The notes below the pieces were generated by a model. The model made no database searches, had not been told where the DNA came from, and saw nothing but the letters and a program-made list of their open reading frames with translations. DNA of 64,000 nt, taken from contig CAVPNH010000007.1 in NCBI GenBank assembly GCA_963706755.1, positions 186,001 to 250,000 on the forward strand. The letters run 5' to 3'. Below, piece after piece: positions 9,701-18,140 of this stretch. A program made the position numbers and the translations under genes. Position 1 is the first letter of the stretch, and each line of letters opens with the position of its first letter. Source of the stretch: RPQJ01 sp963706755 (GTDB lineage Bacteria; Pseudomonadota; Gammaproteobacteria; Steroidobacterales; Steroidobacteraceae).

Positions 9701-9904
9701 AATTTCCGGCTGGAATACGCGGAAGCGCTCTACGCGAGCGCGTTGGCGCAGGGATCCGACGCGGCGGGTCGCGCGGCGAGGCAACAGGACCTGGCTGCGG
9801 GCGCGGAGCTGCTGGCCGGCGCATCACGCGAGGTGCAGCAGCTCTCTCCGATCCGGGAGCTTGCGGCACGCATCGCCGCGGCCCGCGCGCCCGCGAGTTC
9901 CTGA
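6701..9904 (+). CDS. STAND NTPase (nSTAND1-like) with central TM helix and TPR-rich C-terminal half
   Basis: A 1067-residue signal-transduction NTPase. After an N-terminal NPWLGLSSYTEETRAYFHGRDEE entry motif comes the P-loop GQSGLGKTS (58-66) and a Walker B-like LLIFDQFEE (149-157), then RILIALREDYLAHL (213-226), as in nSTAND1 proteins. A charged coiled-coil stretch (about 408-442) leads to one hydrophobic helix (about 445-466). The remaining 600 residues are helical repeats of the TPR type, opening with EKLVGFLIEDFYAELEP as in other STAND/TPR proteins. Its ATG overlaps the SIR2-TIR stop, so the two are translated together. In known systems STAND proteins sense a trigger through their repeats, oligomerise and activate a paired effector; that role here is inference. 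A 1092-codon antisense frame is a GC-skew shadow. Confidence 0.85.
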   Translation: MTQKPDDLAASVAIDPENPWLGLSSYTEETRAYFHGRDEEAAELARRVQRKNLTVLFGQSGLGKTSLLRAGLVPRLRGEGFCPVYVRVDYNPESPSPSEQIKQAIFRATADAGHWSRPGTAIEGESLWEFLHHRGDLLRDASGRTLLPLLIFDQFEEIFTLAQADDAGRLRAREFLADLADLVENRPPAALEARLDVDEAAAEDFDFARADYRILIALREDYLAHLESVKGTMPSITQNRMRLARMTGTQALAAVMQPGGRLVSQEVAESIVRFVAGGAELANAEVEPSLLSLICRELNTVRLAQKRPEISADLLAGSRDTILTEFYERALADQPEGVRRVIEDELLTESGYRESLAEERVTKALAAAGAAPDALAKLVNRRLLRIEERLDMRRVELTHDVLCSVVAASRDMRHEREARDEAERQLAQQREREAATRRALVRARTIATVCAVLMVVAAAGAAFGWINYRRAKAADVEAQQARGDAEKLVGFLIEDFYAELEPTGRLETINKLAQQTVGYFDKLPPRLITSQTQIYRGMALIRGGGVLLAGDDVEGGNRNIAEAQELFKKLLAGGDKSEAVAYGRALSLFMPFSVWGTQGGPNSRPTDLLEAADLLRPFIGAPGTPKQLTITYADILNHLSHREGGEKGIALCDEARALLTQLGAVDLTDLNAASVYADTADSEARHALLLGRLEASERLEHEVYDISEKVLAKRPGDLRSMKNRALAAGLLGEIATLRHDQAAAARYAAQAVQAGEDAVRFNPADLGTWQYWVMGRNQVAMFMYQRGEVADAIDEAHATLALASDERLPSSLQPILEDTWYRLAWLQAAMGRVAEAERYFAGGVSATEESAKQFPDSNPSHALQLMRVPTSKARVQINLGDAKGALAQASAAARNLEKMSIAEDNPSARLRRDLTLAWTLGTVTEAALRLGRDADAEAAARRRLELPLSVLSSPVADKARRQTLLALAVAKQGRGAEAQGILAPALEYYARERKGGEGGTNFRLEYAEALYASALAQGSDAAGRAARQQDLAAGAELLAGASREVQQLSPIRELAARIAAARAPASS

Positions 9905-9928
9905 ACACGATCACCCAGGAGCGCCCTC

Positions 9929-11551
9929 ATGCACGGCCTGATGCAGGATCACCCGCTGCTGATCTCCTCGCTGATCCGCCACGCCGCGGAAAACCACAGC
10001 CGTCGCGAGGTCGTCTCGCGGCTGGGCGACGGCAGTATCCACCGCACGGACTACGCGACCATCGAGCGACGCGCGCGGCGCCTCGCGCGGGCGCTGGAAT
10101 CGCGCGGGATCCGCTCGGGCGATCGCGTCGCCACGCTCGCCTGGAATACCTATCGTCACGTCGAGTGCTTCTACGGCGTCTCGGGTCACGGCGCCGTGCT
10201 GCACACGGTGAACCCGCGGCTCTTCCACGATCAGGTCGCCTACATCATCCGTCACGCTGAAGACCGCGTACTCATCTTCGACGCGGACCAGCTGCCGGTC
10301 GTCGAGACGATCGCGCCCGAGATCGACTGCATCGAGCGCTACGTCGTGCTGTGCAGCCGCGCTGATCTGCCGAAATCGGACCGGCTGACACTCGAGGCCT
10401 ACGAGGACTGGGTCGAGGGCGCGGATGACGACTACGTTTGGCCCGACCTCGACGAGCGTGCCGCTTCGTCGCTCTGCTACACCTCGGGCACCACCGGCAA
10501 TCCCAAGGGCGTGCTCTACAGCCACCGCTCGACGTTGATTCACGCGCTCTCCGGATCGCAGACCGACGGATTCGCGCTGTCGGCGCTCGACGCCGTGATG
10601 CCGATCGCGCCGCTCTTCCACGCGAACGGCTGGTCGATGCCCTACGCCTGCCCGATGGTCGGCGCGAAGATGGTGCTGCCCGGCCACCAGATGGACGCGG
10701 CGAGCCTCTTTGGTCTGCTCTCTGCAGAGGGCGTTACCTTCGCGGTCGGCGTGCCGACCATCTGGACCATGCTGCTCGCCTACATGAGCGAGCATGGCGT
10801 GACGCTGCCGGACCTCGACCGTTGCATGGTGGGCGGAACGGCGCTGCCGCCCGCGGTCCAGAAAGCACTCAAGGACGTGCACGGCGTCAGGGTGGTCCAC
10901 CTCTGGGGCATGACAGAGACGAGCCCGCTGGGGACCATGGGCACGCCGACCGCGGAGGTGGACGCGCTGCCCGAGGATGAGCGTGCGGCGCAGCTGCTGA
11001 AGCAGGGGCGTGTGCCCTACGGCGCGGAGATCCAGGTACGGGATTCGACCGGGCGCGTCGCGCCCAGGGACGGCGAGACCTTCGGGCCGCTGTGGATCCG
11101 CGGGCCGTGGGTCGCGTCGGGTTACTTCAAGGGCGAGGGCGGCGCGGTGCTCGACGCCGACGGCTGGTTCCCGACGGGCGACGTCGCGACCTGGGACCGC
11201 TACGGCTACATGAAGATCACGGACCGCACCAAGGACGTCATCAAGTCGGGCGGCGAGTGGATCAGTTCGATCGACGTCGAGAACGCCGCGATGTCGCATC
11301 CGAAGGTTGCCCTTGCCGCCGCGGTCGCGGCCTTCCATCCAAAGTGGGACGAACGGCCGGTGCTGGTGATCGTGCCAAAGGCGGGCCAGGGAATCACTCG
11401 CGAGGAAATGATCGAGTTCCTCGCGCCGCGGATGGCGAAGTGGTGGCTGCCGGACGACGTGGTCTTCGTGGACGAGATGCCGATGACCGCGACCGGCAAG
11501 ATCCTGAAGGCGAAGCTGCGGGAGCAGTACTGGGAGCGCCTCGGAAAATAG
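9929..11551 (+). CDS. Fatty-acyl-CoA ligase (AlkK/medium-chain type, ANL superfamily)
   Basis: The 540-residue protein activates a carboxylic acid with ATP and CoA. The AMP-binding P-loop YTSGTTGNPKG is at 184-194, HLWGMTETSP follows in the A5 region, and the C-terminal domain ends with TGKILKAKLRE carrying the catalytic lysine. The N-terminus and the VNPRLFHDQVAYIIRHAED stretch (94-112) are those of the medium/long-chain AlkK and DmdB-like group. It starts 24 bases after the STAND gene behind AGGAG and could be cotranscribed with it, but its function suggests an independent metabolic gene. Substrate chain length cannot be read from the sequence. Confidence 0.88.
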   Translation: MHGLMQDHPLLISSLIRHAAENHSRREVVSRLGDGSIHRTDYATIERRARRLARALESRGIRSGDRVATLAWNTYRHVECFYGVSGHGAVLHTVNPRLFHDQVAYIIRHAEDRVLIFDADQLPVVETIAPEIDCIERYVVLCSRADLPKSDRLTLEAYEDWVEGADDDYVWPDLDERAASSLCYTSGTTGNPKGVLYSHRSTLIHALSGSQTDGFALSALDAVMPIAPLFHANGWSMPYACPMVGAKMVLPGHQMDAASLFGLLSAEGVTFAVGVPTIWTMLLAYMSEHGVTLPDLDRCMVGGTALPPAVQKALKDVHGVRVVHLWGMTETSPLGTMGTPTAEVDALPEDERAAQLLKQGRVPYGAEIQVRDSTGRVAPRDGETFGPLWIRGPWVASGYFKGEGGAVLDADGWFPTGDVATWDRYGYMKITDRTKDVIKSGGEWISSIDVENAAMSHPKVALAAAVAAFHPKWDERPVLVIVPKAGQGITREEMIEFLAPRMAKWWLPDDVVFVDEMPMTATGKILKAKLREQYWERLGK

Positions 11552-11675
11552 CCGGGGCGTTCGCGAGTTTCGCGGCTGCCCGGAGCATCGCCTGCCTCGC
11601 TGCGGTGTCGACGCGACCATGGCCTGCTGCGCGTATAATGTTCCTGTGTGTAGGCGCTCCCTCCGGAGTACTGCA

Positions 11676-12959
11676 ATGCGAATCATCATCGCTTCGACGG
11701 CCCTCGCGCTCACGGTCGGATTCTTCGCCCTTGGCGGCTGCGGTGACGGAAACGCGGGCAGCCAGGCCAAGGTTCGCGTCGTCAACGCGAGCATGGACTA
11801 CGCTGCGGTGGACATGTATCTGGACGACAAGCGCAAGATTGCGAATGTCGGCTACGAGACCGGCAGCTCGTACCTGAAGGTCGACGCGGACACCTACACC
11901 ACGGAATTCACGAGTGCAGACGCCTCCAGCGCGCTGGCGACCTTCGACCAGAAATATTCCAACGATGACCGCTACACGTTTCTTGCGTTGGGACGGACCG
12001 GATCCTTCCAGGTACTGACACTGCGCGAAACCGTCGACGAGGCGTCAAAGGGCCAGAGCAAGATCCGGCTCGTGAACGCCGCATCCGACGCCGGCAATCT
12101 CGACGTCTATCTCACGGACGCAGACACTCCCCTGGTGGACGCTGCGCCCACGTTCGCAGACGTTTCGGAGGATACCCTCGCGTCCGAGGGCTTCGTGCTC
12201 GTCGACAGCGGTGCGTACCGCCTGAGGGTGACGGCGGCGGGCAGCACTTCCGACGTTCGGCTCGACGTCGCTGCCGTCGACCTGGCGAGCAAGGCCGTGT
12301 ACACGTTCGTCCTGACAGGCACAACGGGCGGTGTGCTCGCGGACGCGATGCTGCTGCCGCAGGGCGGGGCCGCGACGCTGCTCAAGAATGGAAAGGCACG
12401 TGTCCGGGCCGTCGTCGGGCTCGATGGCGGGACGAGTGTGGCGGTCAGCGCAGGCGCGACGCCGCTGCTCTCAGCCGCATCGATACCGGTGCTCGGCAGC
12501 TACCAGCTCGTCGACGCGGGGCCCACGGTCGTCACGCTGACCGTGGACGGAACGACGATTCCCGTGAACGACGTGACTCTGGCTTCGGGCTCCGACTACA
12601 CGCTCGTCTACACGGGCACTGCCGCGAGCCCGCAGCAGTCGGTGGTCGCCGACGTCAATCGGCTGCCGGATACCGGCATGTTCAAGATCCGGTTGATCAA
12701 CGCAATGTCGGCGCTCGACGAGCCGCTTTCCCTGACGGTGAACTTCCTGCCCGCCGTCGACTCGATCGGATTGGGCTCCGTCGCACTTTCCGACGAGATC
12801 AATGCTTTTACCAGCGGCCGCCTGGAGGTCACCAGGGTCACGACGTCGACCGTGCTCTACTCGGTGACGGACCTGACGCTCGAAAGCCAGGGCGTCTATA
12901 CGCAGGTGATGTTCGGCTCGAGCAGTTCCACGTCGGGGGCCTTGCGCAAGGACCGCTGA
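11676..12959 (+). CDS. DUF4397 repeat lipoprotein
   Basis: A 427-residue exported protein. The signal peptide ends in the lipobox ALGGC, so C22 would be lipidated. The mature part contains four beta-rich repeats, each opening with a version of KVRVVNAS..Y..VD(V/M)YL or KIRLVNAASDAGNLDVYL; this is the DUF4397 signature. I chose ATG 11676, which follows CGGAG and starts the signal peptide directly. It is flanked by the acyl-CoA ligase (same strand) and the convergent SPOR gene. The function of the family is not established; a cell-surface adhesion or scaffold role is a guess. Confidence 0.82.
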   Translation: MRIIIASTALALTVGFFALGGCGDGNAGSQAKVRVVNASMDYAAVDMYLDDKRKIANVGYETGSSYLKVDADTYTTEFTSADASSALATFDQKYSNDDRYTFLALGRTGSFQVLTLRETVDEASKGQSKIRLVNAASDAGNLDVYLTDADTPLVDAAPTFADVSEDTLASEGFVLVDSGAYRLRVTAAGSTSDVRLDVAAVDLASKAVYTFVLTGTTGGVLADAMLLPQGGAATLLKNGKARVRAVVGLDGGTSVAVSAGATPLLSAASIPVLGSYQLVDAGPTVVTLTVDGTTIPVNDVTLASGSDYTLVYTGTAASPQQSVVADVNRLPDTGMFKIRLINAMSALDEPLSLTVNFLPAVDSIGLGSVALSDEINAFTSGRLEVTRVTTSTVLYSVTDLTLESQGVYTQVMFGSSSSTSGALRKDR

Positions 12960-12980
12960 TCGGGCGTCAGTCGGTCCCGA

Positions 12981-13571
12981 TCAGGGCGGCGGGGAATCCT
13001 GGATCGTCGGCGTCACCGGCGTCGCCTCGATTTCTGCCTCGGCGAGCTTGGCGCGAATGGCCTCGAGTTCCTGCACGGTCGCGATCGGCCCGATGCGCAC
13101 CCGATACCAGGTTTCGTCCTCGAGCGCGAAACGCTGGATCTTCGCGTCCACCCCGTACTGCGCAAGCCTCGCCTGCAGCTTCTCCGCCTCGGCCGCCTGT
13201 TTGAAGGAGCCGGCCTGCAGCACGACGTCGCCGGCCGGAAGACCTGCCGCATTGGCACCGGCCTTGGCGTCCTGCCTGGGCACCTCCACTTCCTGCTGCG
13301 GCAGCATGTTGTAGAAGGTCAGGTCCTTTGCGGGGTCGGTGGGCGCGGGCGGCGCTTCCTCGGTCGCCCGCGCGGAGGCCGGCGACTTTGCCGCGGCGGG
13401 GCTGGGTTCGTCGGGCGCCAGGTCGCGGTAGTGCAGGAACACGCCGAGTGCGACCGTGAGCCCGATGGCGAGCCCCGCGAGCAGCCCGACCCACCCGCTG
13501 AAGACCTGGCCGCCCGGGGTGTGTCGCTTGACGTGCTTGTAGTCGCGGCTGAGCGTGCGGCCCTGCGTCAC
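12981..13571 (-). CDS. SPOR-domain membrane protein (FtsN-like)
   Basis: This 196-residue bitopic protein has a short basic cytoplasmic tail (YKHVKRHTPGG), one membrane helix (about 25-47), a proline/alanine-rich periplasmic linker, and a C-terminal SPOR domain (about 113-190; VVLQAGSFKQAAEAEKLQARL and ETWYRVRIGP). SPOR domains bind denuded septal peptidoglycan. The architecture and the position immediately after argS are those of gammaproteobacterial FtsN-like division proteins. The start is a GTG one base after the argS stop, so the two are translationally linked. Whether it is the essential FtsN or a paralogue is not decidable here. Confidence 0.82.
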   Translation of the reverse strand: MTQGRTLSRDYKHVKRHTPGGQVFSGWVGLLAGLAIGLTVALGVFLHYRDLAPDEPSPAAAKSPASARATEEAPPAPTDPAKDLTFYNMLPQQEVEVPRQDAKAGANAAGLPAGDVVLQAGSFKQAAEAEKLQARLAQYGVDAKIQRFALEDETWYRVRIGPIATVQELEAIRAKLAEAEIEATPVTPTIQDSPPP

Positions 13572-13572
13572 T

Positions 13573-15330
13573 TCACATCGCCTCCGGCGCGGATACGCCG
13601 AGCAGGCCGAGGCCGTTGCGCACCACCTGGCGCATTCCCTGGATCAACGCGAGGCGCGCGTCGCGCAGTTCCGGGTCGTCGACCAGGAACTGGTGCGCGT
13701 TGTAGTAGGTGTGGAAGTCGTTCGCGAGCTCGCGCAGGTAGTGCACCAGCGCGTGCGGCGCGCGCTGTACGGCACCTAGCTCGACGACCTCGGGATAGCG
13801 GCTGATCGTGGCGAGCAGGGCCCGCTCGTGCGGCTCCACCAGGCGGTGCAGCGAGGCGCGACCGCGCGCCGGGTCGCTGGTGAAGCCCTTCTCGCGCATC
13901 TGCCGCAGTACGCTGCAGACGCGCGCGTACGCGTACTGGATGTAGTACACGGGGTTTTCGTTCGAGCGCGAGGTCGCCAGCTGCATGTCGAAGTCGAGGT
14001 GCTGGTCGTTGCTGCGCATCACGTAGTAGAAGCGCGCGGCGTCATTGCCGACTTCACGGCGCAACTCGCGGAGCGTGATGAATTCGCCGGAGCGAGTGGA
14101 CATCTGCACCTTCTCGCCGCCACGGTAGAGCGTCACGAACTGCATGAGGCACACTTCGAGCGAGTCGCCCGGCTCGCCCATCGCGACCAGTCCGGCGCGG
14201 ACGCGCGCCACGTAGCCGTGGTGGTCCGCGCCCAGCACGTCGAGCAGGTGCTCGAAGCCGCGCTCACGCTTGTGCAGGTGGTAGGCGATGTCCGAGGCGA
14301 AATAGGTCTTGATGCCGTTCTCGCGCACCACGACCCGGTCCTTCTCGTCGCCGAAGTCGGTGGCGCGGAACCACTCGGCGCCGTCCTTCTCGTAGACCAC
14401 GCCGTTCCTGCGCAGCCGCTCGAGCGCGCGGTCGATGGCGCCGCCGTCGGAGAGGCTGCGCTCGGAGAACCACTCGTCGTAGCGGACGCCGAATTCCTCG
14501 AGGTCCTGGCGGATGTCGGCGAGGATGTCCGCGAGCGCGATGTCGAAGGCCTTGCGGAACCCGTCGGGCCCGAGCAATTCCCTGGCGCGTGCGATCACCG
14601 CGTCGATGTAGGCGTCCTTGTCGCCCGCGGGCGCGTCGGGCGGCATGTCGCGGAAGACGTCTGCTGCGGGCCTCACGAGCGAGCGGCCCTCCTGTTCCAC
14701 CAGCTTGTCGGAGATGGGGTGCAGGTAGTCGCCACGGTAGCCGTTGCTCGGGAAGGCGAAGCACTCGCCGAAGCACTCGAGGTAGCGCAGCCACACGCTC
14801 ACGGCCAGGATCTCCATCTGCCGGCCCGCGTCGTTGATGTAGTACTCGCGGTGCACCGAGTAGCCGGCCGCGTCGAGCAGGTTCGAGAGCGTCGCGCCGA
14901 ACGCGGCGTGCCGGCCGTGGCCCACGTGCAGCGGGCCGGTGGGGTTCGCGGAGACGAACTCCACGATCACGCGCTTGCCGGCGCCCTGCTGGCTGCGGCC
15001 ATAAGCCGCGCCCTGGTCGATGACGCGCAGCAGTTCCTGGTGACCCGCCGCCGGCGCGAGATGGAAATTGATGAAGCCGGGGCCCGCAATCTCGACCTTC
15101 GCGACGAACTCGCTCGCGGGCAGCGCGTCCACGATCAGCTGGGCGACCTCGCGCGGCTTGCGCCTCAAAGCCCTGGCGAGGTGCATCGCGGCATTGGTCG
15201 CGAAGTCGCCGTGGGTTGCGTCGCGGGTGCGTTCGACCGTCGGCTTGGGCGTGGAAGCGCAGGCGTCCTGCAGGTCGCTGGGCAGCGCGGCGAGGGCGTC
15301 GCGCACCAGGTTTTCTATCAGGTATTTCAA
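13573..15330 (-). CDS. argS: Arginyl-tRNA synthetase
   Basis: The 585-residue class I synthetase charges tRNA-Arg. It has the N-terminal Add-1 domain (1-110), the HIGH signature as HVGH at 135-138 within SANPTGPLHVGHGRH, the motif EKVQMSTRSGEFI in place of a strict KMSKS as is usual for ArgRS, and a C-terminal helical anticodon-binding domain ending GLGLLGVSAPEAM. Length is normal and the frame is intact, unlike the neighbouring priA. It forms an operon-like unit with the SPOR gene. Confidence 0.96.
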   Translation of the reverse strand: MKYLIENLVRDALAALPSDLQDACASTPKPTVERTRDATHGDFATNAAMHLARALRRKPREVAQLIVDALPASEFVAKVEIAGPGFINFHLAPAAGHQELLRVIDQGAAYGRSQQGAGKRVIVEFVSANPTGPLHVGHGRHAAFGATLSNLLDAAGYSVHREYYINDAGRQMEILAVSVWLRYLECFGECFAFPSNGYRGDYLHPISDKLVEQEGRSLVRPAADVFRDMPPDAPAGDKDAYIDAVIARARELLGPDGFRKAFDIALADILADIRQDLEEFGVRYDEWFSERSLSDGGAIDRALERLRRNGVVYEKDGAEWFRATDFGDEKDRVVVRENGIKTYFASDIAYHLHKRERGFEHLLDVLGADHHGYVARVRAGLVAMGEPGDSLEVCLMQFVTLYRGGEKVQMSTRSGEFITLRELRREVGNDAARFYYVMRSNDQHLDFDMQLATSRSNENPVYYIQYAYARVCSVLRQMREKGFTSDPARGRASLHRLVEPHERALLATISRYPEVVELGAVQRAPHALVHYLRELANDFHTYYNAHQFLVDDPELRDARLALIQGMRQVVRNGLGLLGVSAPEAM

Positions 15331-15440
15331 GGTGTTGCCGTCGGGGAGGTGTCCGGCGAGGGGCGTCAGTCTAGGGAATTCCGCGCATGGATGCGAGTGC
15401 GGAAAGTGGCGCTGGAGGCCGCGAGCGGCTCAAGGGCCGG

Positions 15441-15566
15441 TCAAGTCGCGGGCGCGGGCGGCGGCTCATCCTTGCGCTGCTGGCGACGCTGCAATTTCTC
15501 GTCTCGCTTCTTCTTCGCCGCCTGTTCGCGCTGCTTCTTCTGATGTGAATAGTTGGGCTTGGCCAT
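15441..15566 (-). CDS. Short, highly basic conserved-type protein (41 aa)
   Basis: An ATG preceded by GGAGT (with four bases between) opens a 41-codon frame. The product begins MAKPNYSHQKKQ, continues with alternating Lys/Arg/Gln/Glu in a predicted single helix and ends in a proline-alanine tail. I recall a group of small proteobacterial proteins that start MAKPNYSFEKR and then run in charged helix, and this matches the pattern. It lies on the argS/priA strand between the two genes. The function is unknown; nucleic acid or ribosome binding is a guess from the charge. Confidence 0.6.
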   Translation of the reverse strand: MAKPNYSHQKKQREQAAKKKRDEKLQRRQQRKDEPPPAPAT

Positions 15567-15704
15567 GAGCACTCCAGTTGCGGGTAGGGGACCCGGACAG
15601 CGTAGCGGGCCGCGGGGATCCGTGCGCGGTTTCCTGATCCTGGCCCGGCCGGCTGGCGAATCCCATGACCGGTGACGTGGACCAGCCGTAGTCCCGCGAT
15701 TCCG

Positions 15705-17905
15705 CTAGAAAAGCTCCAGCGGGTCCACGTCCAGCGACCAGCGAACCTTGCGCGCCTCCGGCAGTTCCTCCACGGCCGGCAACCAGCGCGAGAAGAGCCG
15801 CTGCAGCGGCCCGTGCGAGGCAGCGTGCAGCAGAAGCTGGGCGCGATAGTGCCCTGCGCGCCGCTCCATCGGCGCGGAGGCGGGCCCGAGGATCTCGACT
15901 CCGGGGCCCGCGAGCGCCGCGGCGATTTCCCGCGCGCGATCCAGGAACTCGATCGGCGCCTCGCGTCGCGCGGCCTCTGCCCGGAGCACGGCGATGCGCG
16001 CGAACGGCGGCCACCTGGCGAGTCGCGCTCCTCGAGCGCAGCCGAGGCGAATGCGTCGTAGCCGCCACTCACGAGCTGCGCGAGCAGCGGGTGCTCGGGG
16101 TACTCGGTCTGTATCAGCACTTCGCCGGGCCGTTCGGCGCGGCCCGGCGCGTCCGGCGACCTGCACGATGGTCTGGGCGAGCCGCTCGCTCGCGCGGAAA
16201 TCCGTGCCGAAGAGCCCCTGGTCGGCGTTCAGCACCACGACGAGGCTGACGTCCGGAAAGTGATGGCCCTTGGTCAGCATCTGCGTGCCGACGAGGAGGC
16301 GCACCTCGCCGCTCGTGACGCGGTCGAGCGCCGCCTCGAGCGCGCCGCGGCGCCGTACGGCGTCGCGGTCGATGCGCGCGAGCGGCACGTCCGGGAAGAA
16401 CTGCGCCAGGGTCTCCTCGATACGCTCGGTGCCCTGGCCCACCGGTTTCACGGCTTCGCCGCAGGTCGGGCAGATCTCCGGCGCCCGCTGCTCGGTCCCG
16501 CAGTGGTGGCAGTGCAGTCGCCGCTCGCGCTGGTGAACGGTCAGCCGCGCGTCGCAGCGCGGGCAGGGCGCGACCCAGCCGCACGCCGGGCAGAAGAGCG
16601 ACGGCGCGTAGCCGCGGCGATTGAGGTACAGCAGCACCTGCCCGCCCGCGTCGAGGTGGCGCTTGATCGCGAGCACGGTCGGCGTGGCGATGCCCTGTGT
16701 CGCGGCGTGCCGGCGCAAGTCGATGATGTGCAGCTGCGGCTGCGATGCGCCGGCGGTCCGGTTCGGCAGCGAGAGCAGCACGGCCTTGCCGGCCCGCGCG
16801 CGCTCGAGGCTTTCGAGCGAGGGCGTGGCCGAGCCCAGCAGCACGGGGATCGCGAGCCGCTGCGCACGCGCCAGCGCGAGGTCGCGCGCGGAATAACGAA
16901 AGCCTTCCTGTTGCTTGTAGGAGGAGTCGTGCTCCTCGTCCACGACGATGAGGCCGGGACGCGCGAGCGGGGCGAAGATCGCGGAGCGTGTGCCGATCAC
17001 GACCGGCGCGCTGCCGCTGCGCGCGGCTCGCCAGGCGCGCAGCCGCTCCTGGTCGGTGAGCGATGAGTGCAGCACGGCGAGCGGCGCGTCGAAGCGCGCG
17101 GCGAAGCGGGCCACGAGCTGCGGGGTCAGTGCGATCTCCGGCACCAGCACCAGCGCCTGCTCGTCCCGCGCGACCACTTCCTCGATCGCGCGCAGGTACA
17201 CCTCGGTCTTGCCGCTGCCCGTGACGCCGTGCAGCAGGAACGACACGTGGCGGCCACGCGCCGCCGAGATGGCCTGGATCGCCGCGAGCTGCTCCGGCGT
17301 CGGCGAGGGACCCGGGCCGGCGCGCACAGCCAGGCGGGGCGGCGGCGGGTCGGCCACGCGCAGCCTCGTCACCCAGCCACGCTTCTCGAGTTCGCGCACG
17401 TGGTCGCGCCAGCGCGACGACAGCGTCGCGAGGCCCGCGGCATCCGCGCTCTCGCGGGTCTGGAGGAAGTCGGCTAGTTCGCGCAGGCGATTCGCGCGGG
17501 CGGGCAGGGCAGGGAGGCTGCCGGTGCGCGCGGCGGCACTCAGCATCCAGCGCTCGGTCGTCTCGAGCATGGAATCGCCGGTGCGCAGCGGCGCCGGCAG
17601 CGCCGCCGAAATCACCTCGCCCGGCGGGTGCCGGTAGTAGTCCGCGGCCCAGCGCAGCAGTTCGAGCAGCGGCGCATCGAACACCGGCGTCTCGTCCACG
17701 ACAGCGATAGCGGTCTTGAGTTTCGCGTCGGGCAGTTCCGAACTCGCCCGCGTCTCGACCAGCACGCCGACCACGCGCCGACGCCCGAACGGCACCCACA
17801 CGCGGACACCCGGCAGGAGTGTTTCAGGTGCGACCTGCGGTGGTGCCCGGTAGTCGAACAGCCGGCGCAGCGGCGCGTCGATCGCGACGACGAGACCGCG
17901 CTCAT
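15705..17905 (-). CDS. priA: Primosomal helicase PriA, interrupted by three apparent single-base indels
   Basis: PriA restarts stalled replication forks. The coding trace has GVTGSGKTEVYLRAIEE (Walker A), VVDEEHDSSYKQQEGFRY (DEEH box) and the zinc cysteines (CPAC, CPRC, CHHC, CPTC). Three frame changes break it. Near 17890 the reading that starts ATG at 17905 must shift to give GLVVAIDAPLRRLFDYR. Near 16150, after QVAGRAG, a base is extra, and the frame continues as GEVLIQTEYPEHPLLAQL. Near 16035 a base is missing, and the frame returns at RWPPFARIAVLRAEA. Total length 2201 bases fits about 733 codons with a net loss of one base, the normal PriA size. I read these as sequence errors, not gene decay. 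Confidence 0.85.
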
Positions 17906-17927
17906 GTACGGGGACGCTTATGTGAAG

Positions 17928-18053
17928 TTGTCCACATGGCCTGTGGAAAAGTCTGTGGATGGATTGCGCGTACAGCTGCCAAGTGCCGGTTTCGTCAAAG
18001 AGTTTTTCGATCTGGACAGAAATTCGCCGGTCGTTAATTAAATGATGTTAATC
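17928..18053. promoter_or_regulatory. Cluster of three DnaA-box-like nonamers plus AT-rich tract upstream of priA
   Basis: Three near-matches to the DnaA box TTATCCACA lie within 35 bases: TTGTCCACA (17928-17936, one mismatch), TTTTCCACA on the other strand (17942-17950, one mismatch) and CCATCCACA on the other strand (17954-17962, two mismatches). Seventy bases further on is an AT-rich stretch, TTAATTAAATGATGTTAATC (18034-18053), striking in this GC-rich DNA. The arrangement resembles a small DnaA-binding locus or the control region of priA. I do not claim a chromosomal origin, because dnaA, dnaN, gidA and parAB are absent here. Confidence 0.4.
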
Positions 18054-18083
18054 AGTCACTTGAGCGATCGAGCCCCTCGACAG

Positions 18084-18140
18084 TCTGGACTTTGTCCAGA
18101 ACTTCAGGCGCGTCAGGGGCGCGCCGGGCGCCTGCCCCTG
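18084..18140. other. Two consecutive short hairpins in the priA/TPR-gene intergenic region
   Basis: TCTGGAC-TTT-GTCCAGA (18084-18100) is a perfect 7-bp stem with a three-base loop. CAGGGGC (18114-18120) pairs with GCCCCTG (18134-18140) across 13 bases. They lie in the 311-base gap between the priA start and the 3' end of the TPR gene, where I see no ORF. They may be the terminator of the leftward TPR gene or part of an untranslated leader; there is no U-run to settle this. Confidence 0.35.

Noticed and set aside
6506..9784. 1092-codon open frame antisense to the STAND gene
   Set aside because: It is the mirror of a GC-rich gene with strong third-position bias; the product is Arg/His/Gln rich, has no domain and no ribosome site, while the sense frame has clear P-loop and TPR features.
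5185..9904. Prophage or integrative element carrying the SIR2-TIR/STAND genes
   Set aside because: No integrase, phage structural gene, tRNA or direct-repeat attachment pair was seen at either side, and base composition looks like the rest of the window.
17928..18053. Chromosomal replication origin
   Set aside because: DnaA-box-like words and an AT-rich tract are present, but dnaA, dnaN, gidA, rpmH and parAB are absent and the boxes are imperfect; kept only as a possible DnaA-binding site.
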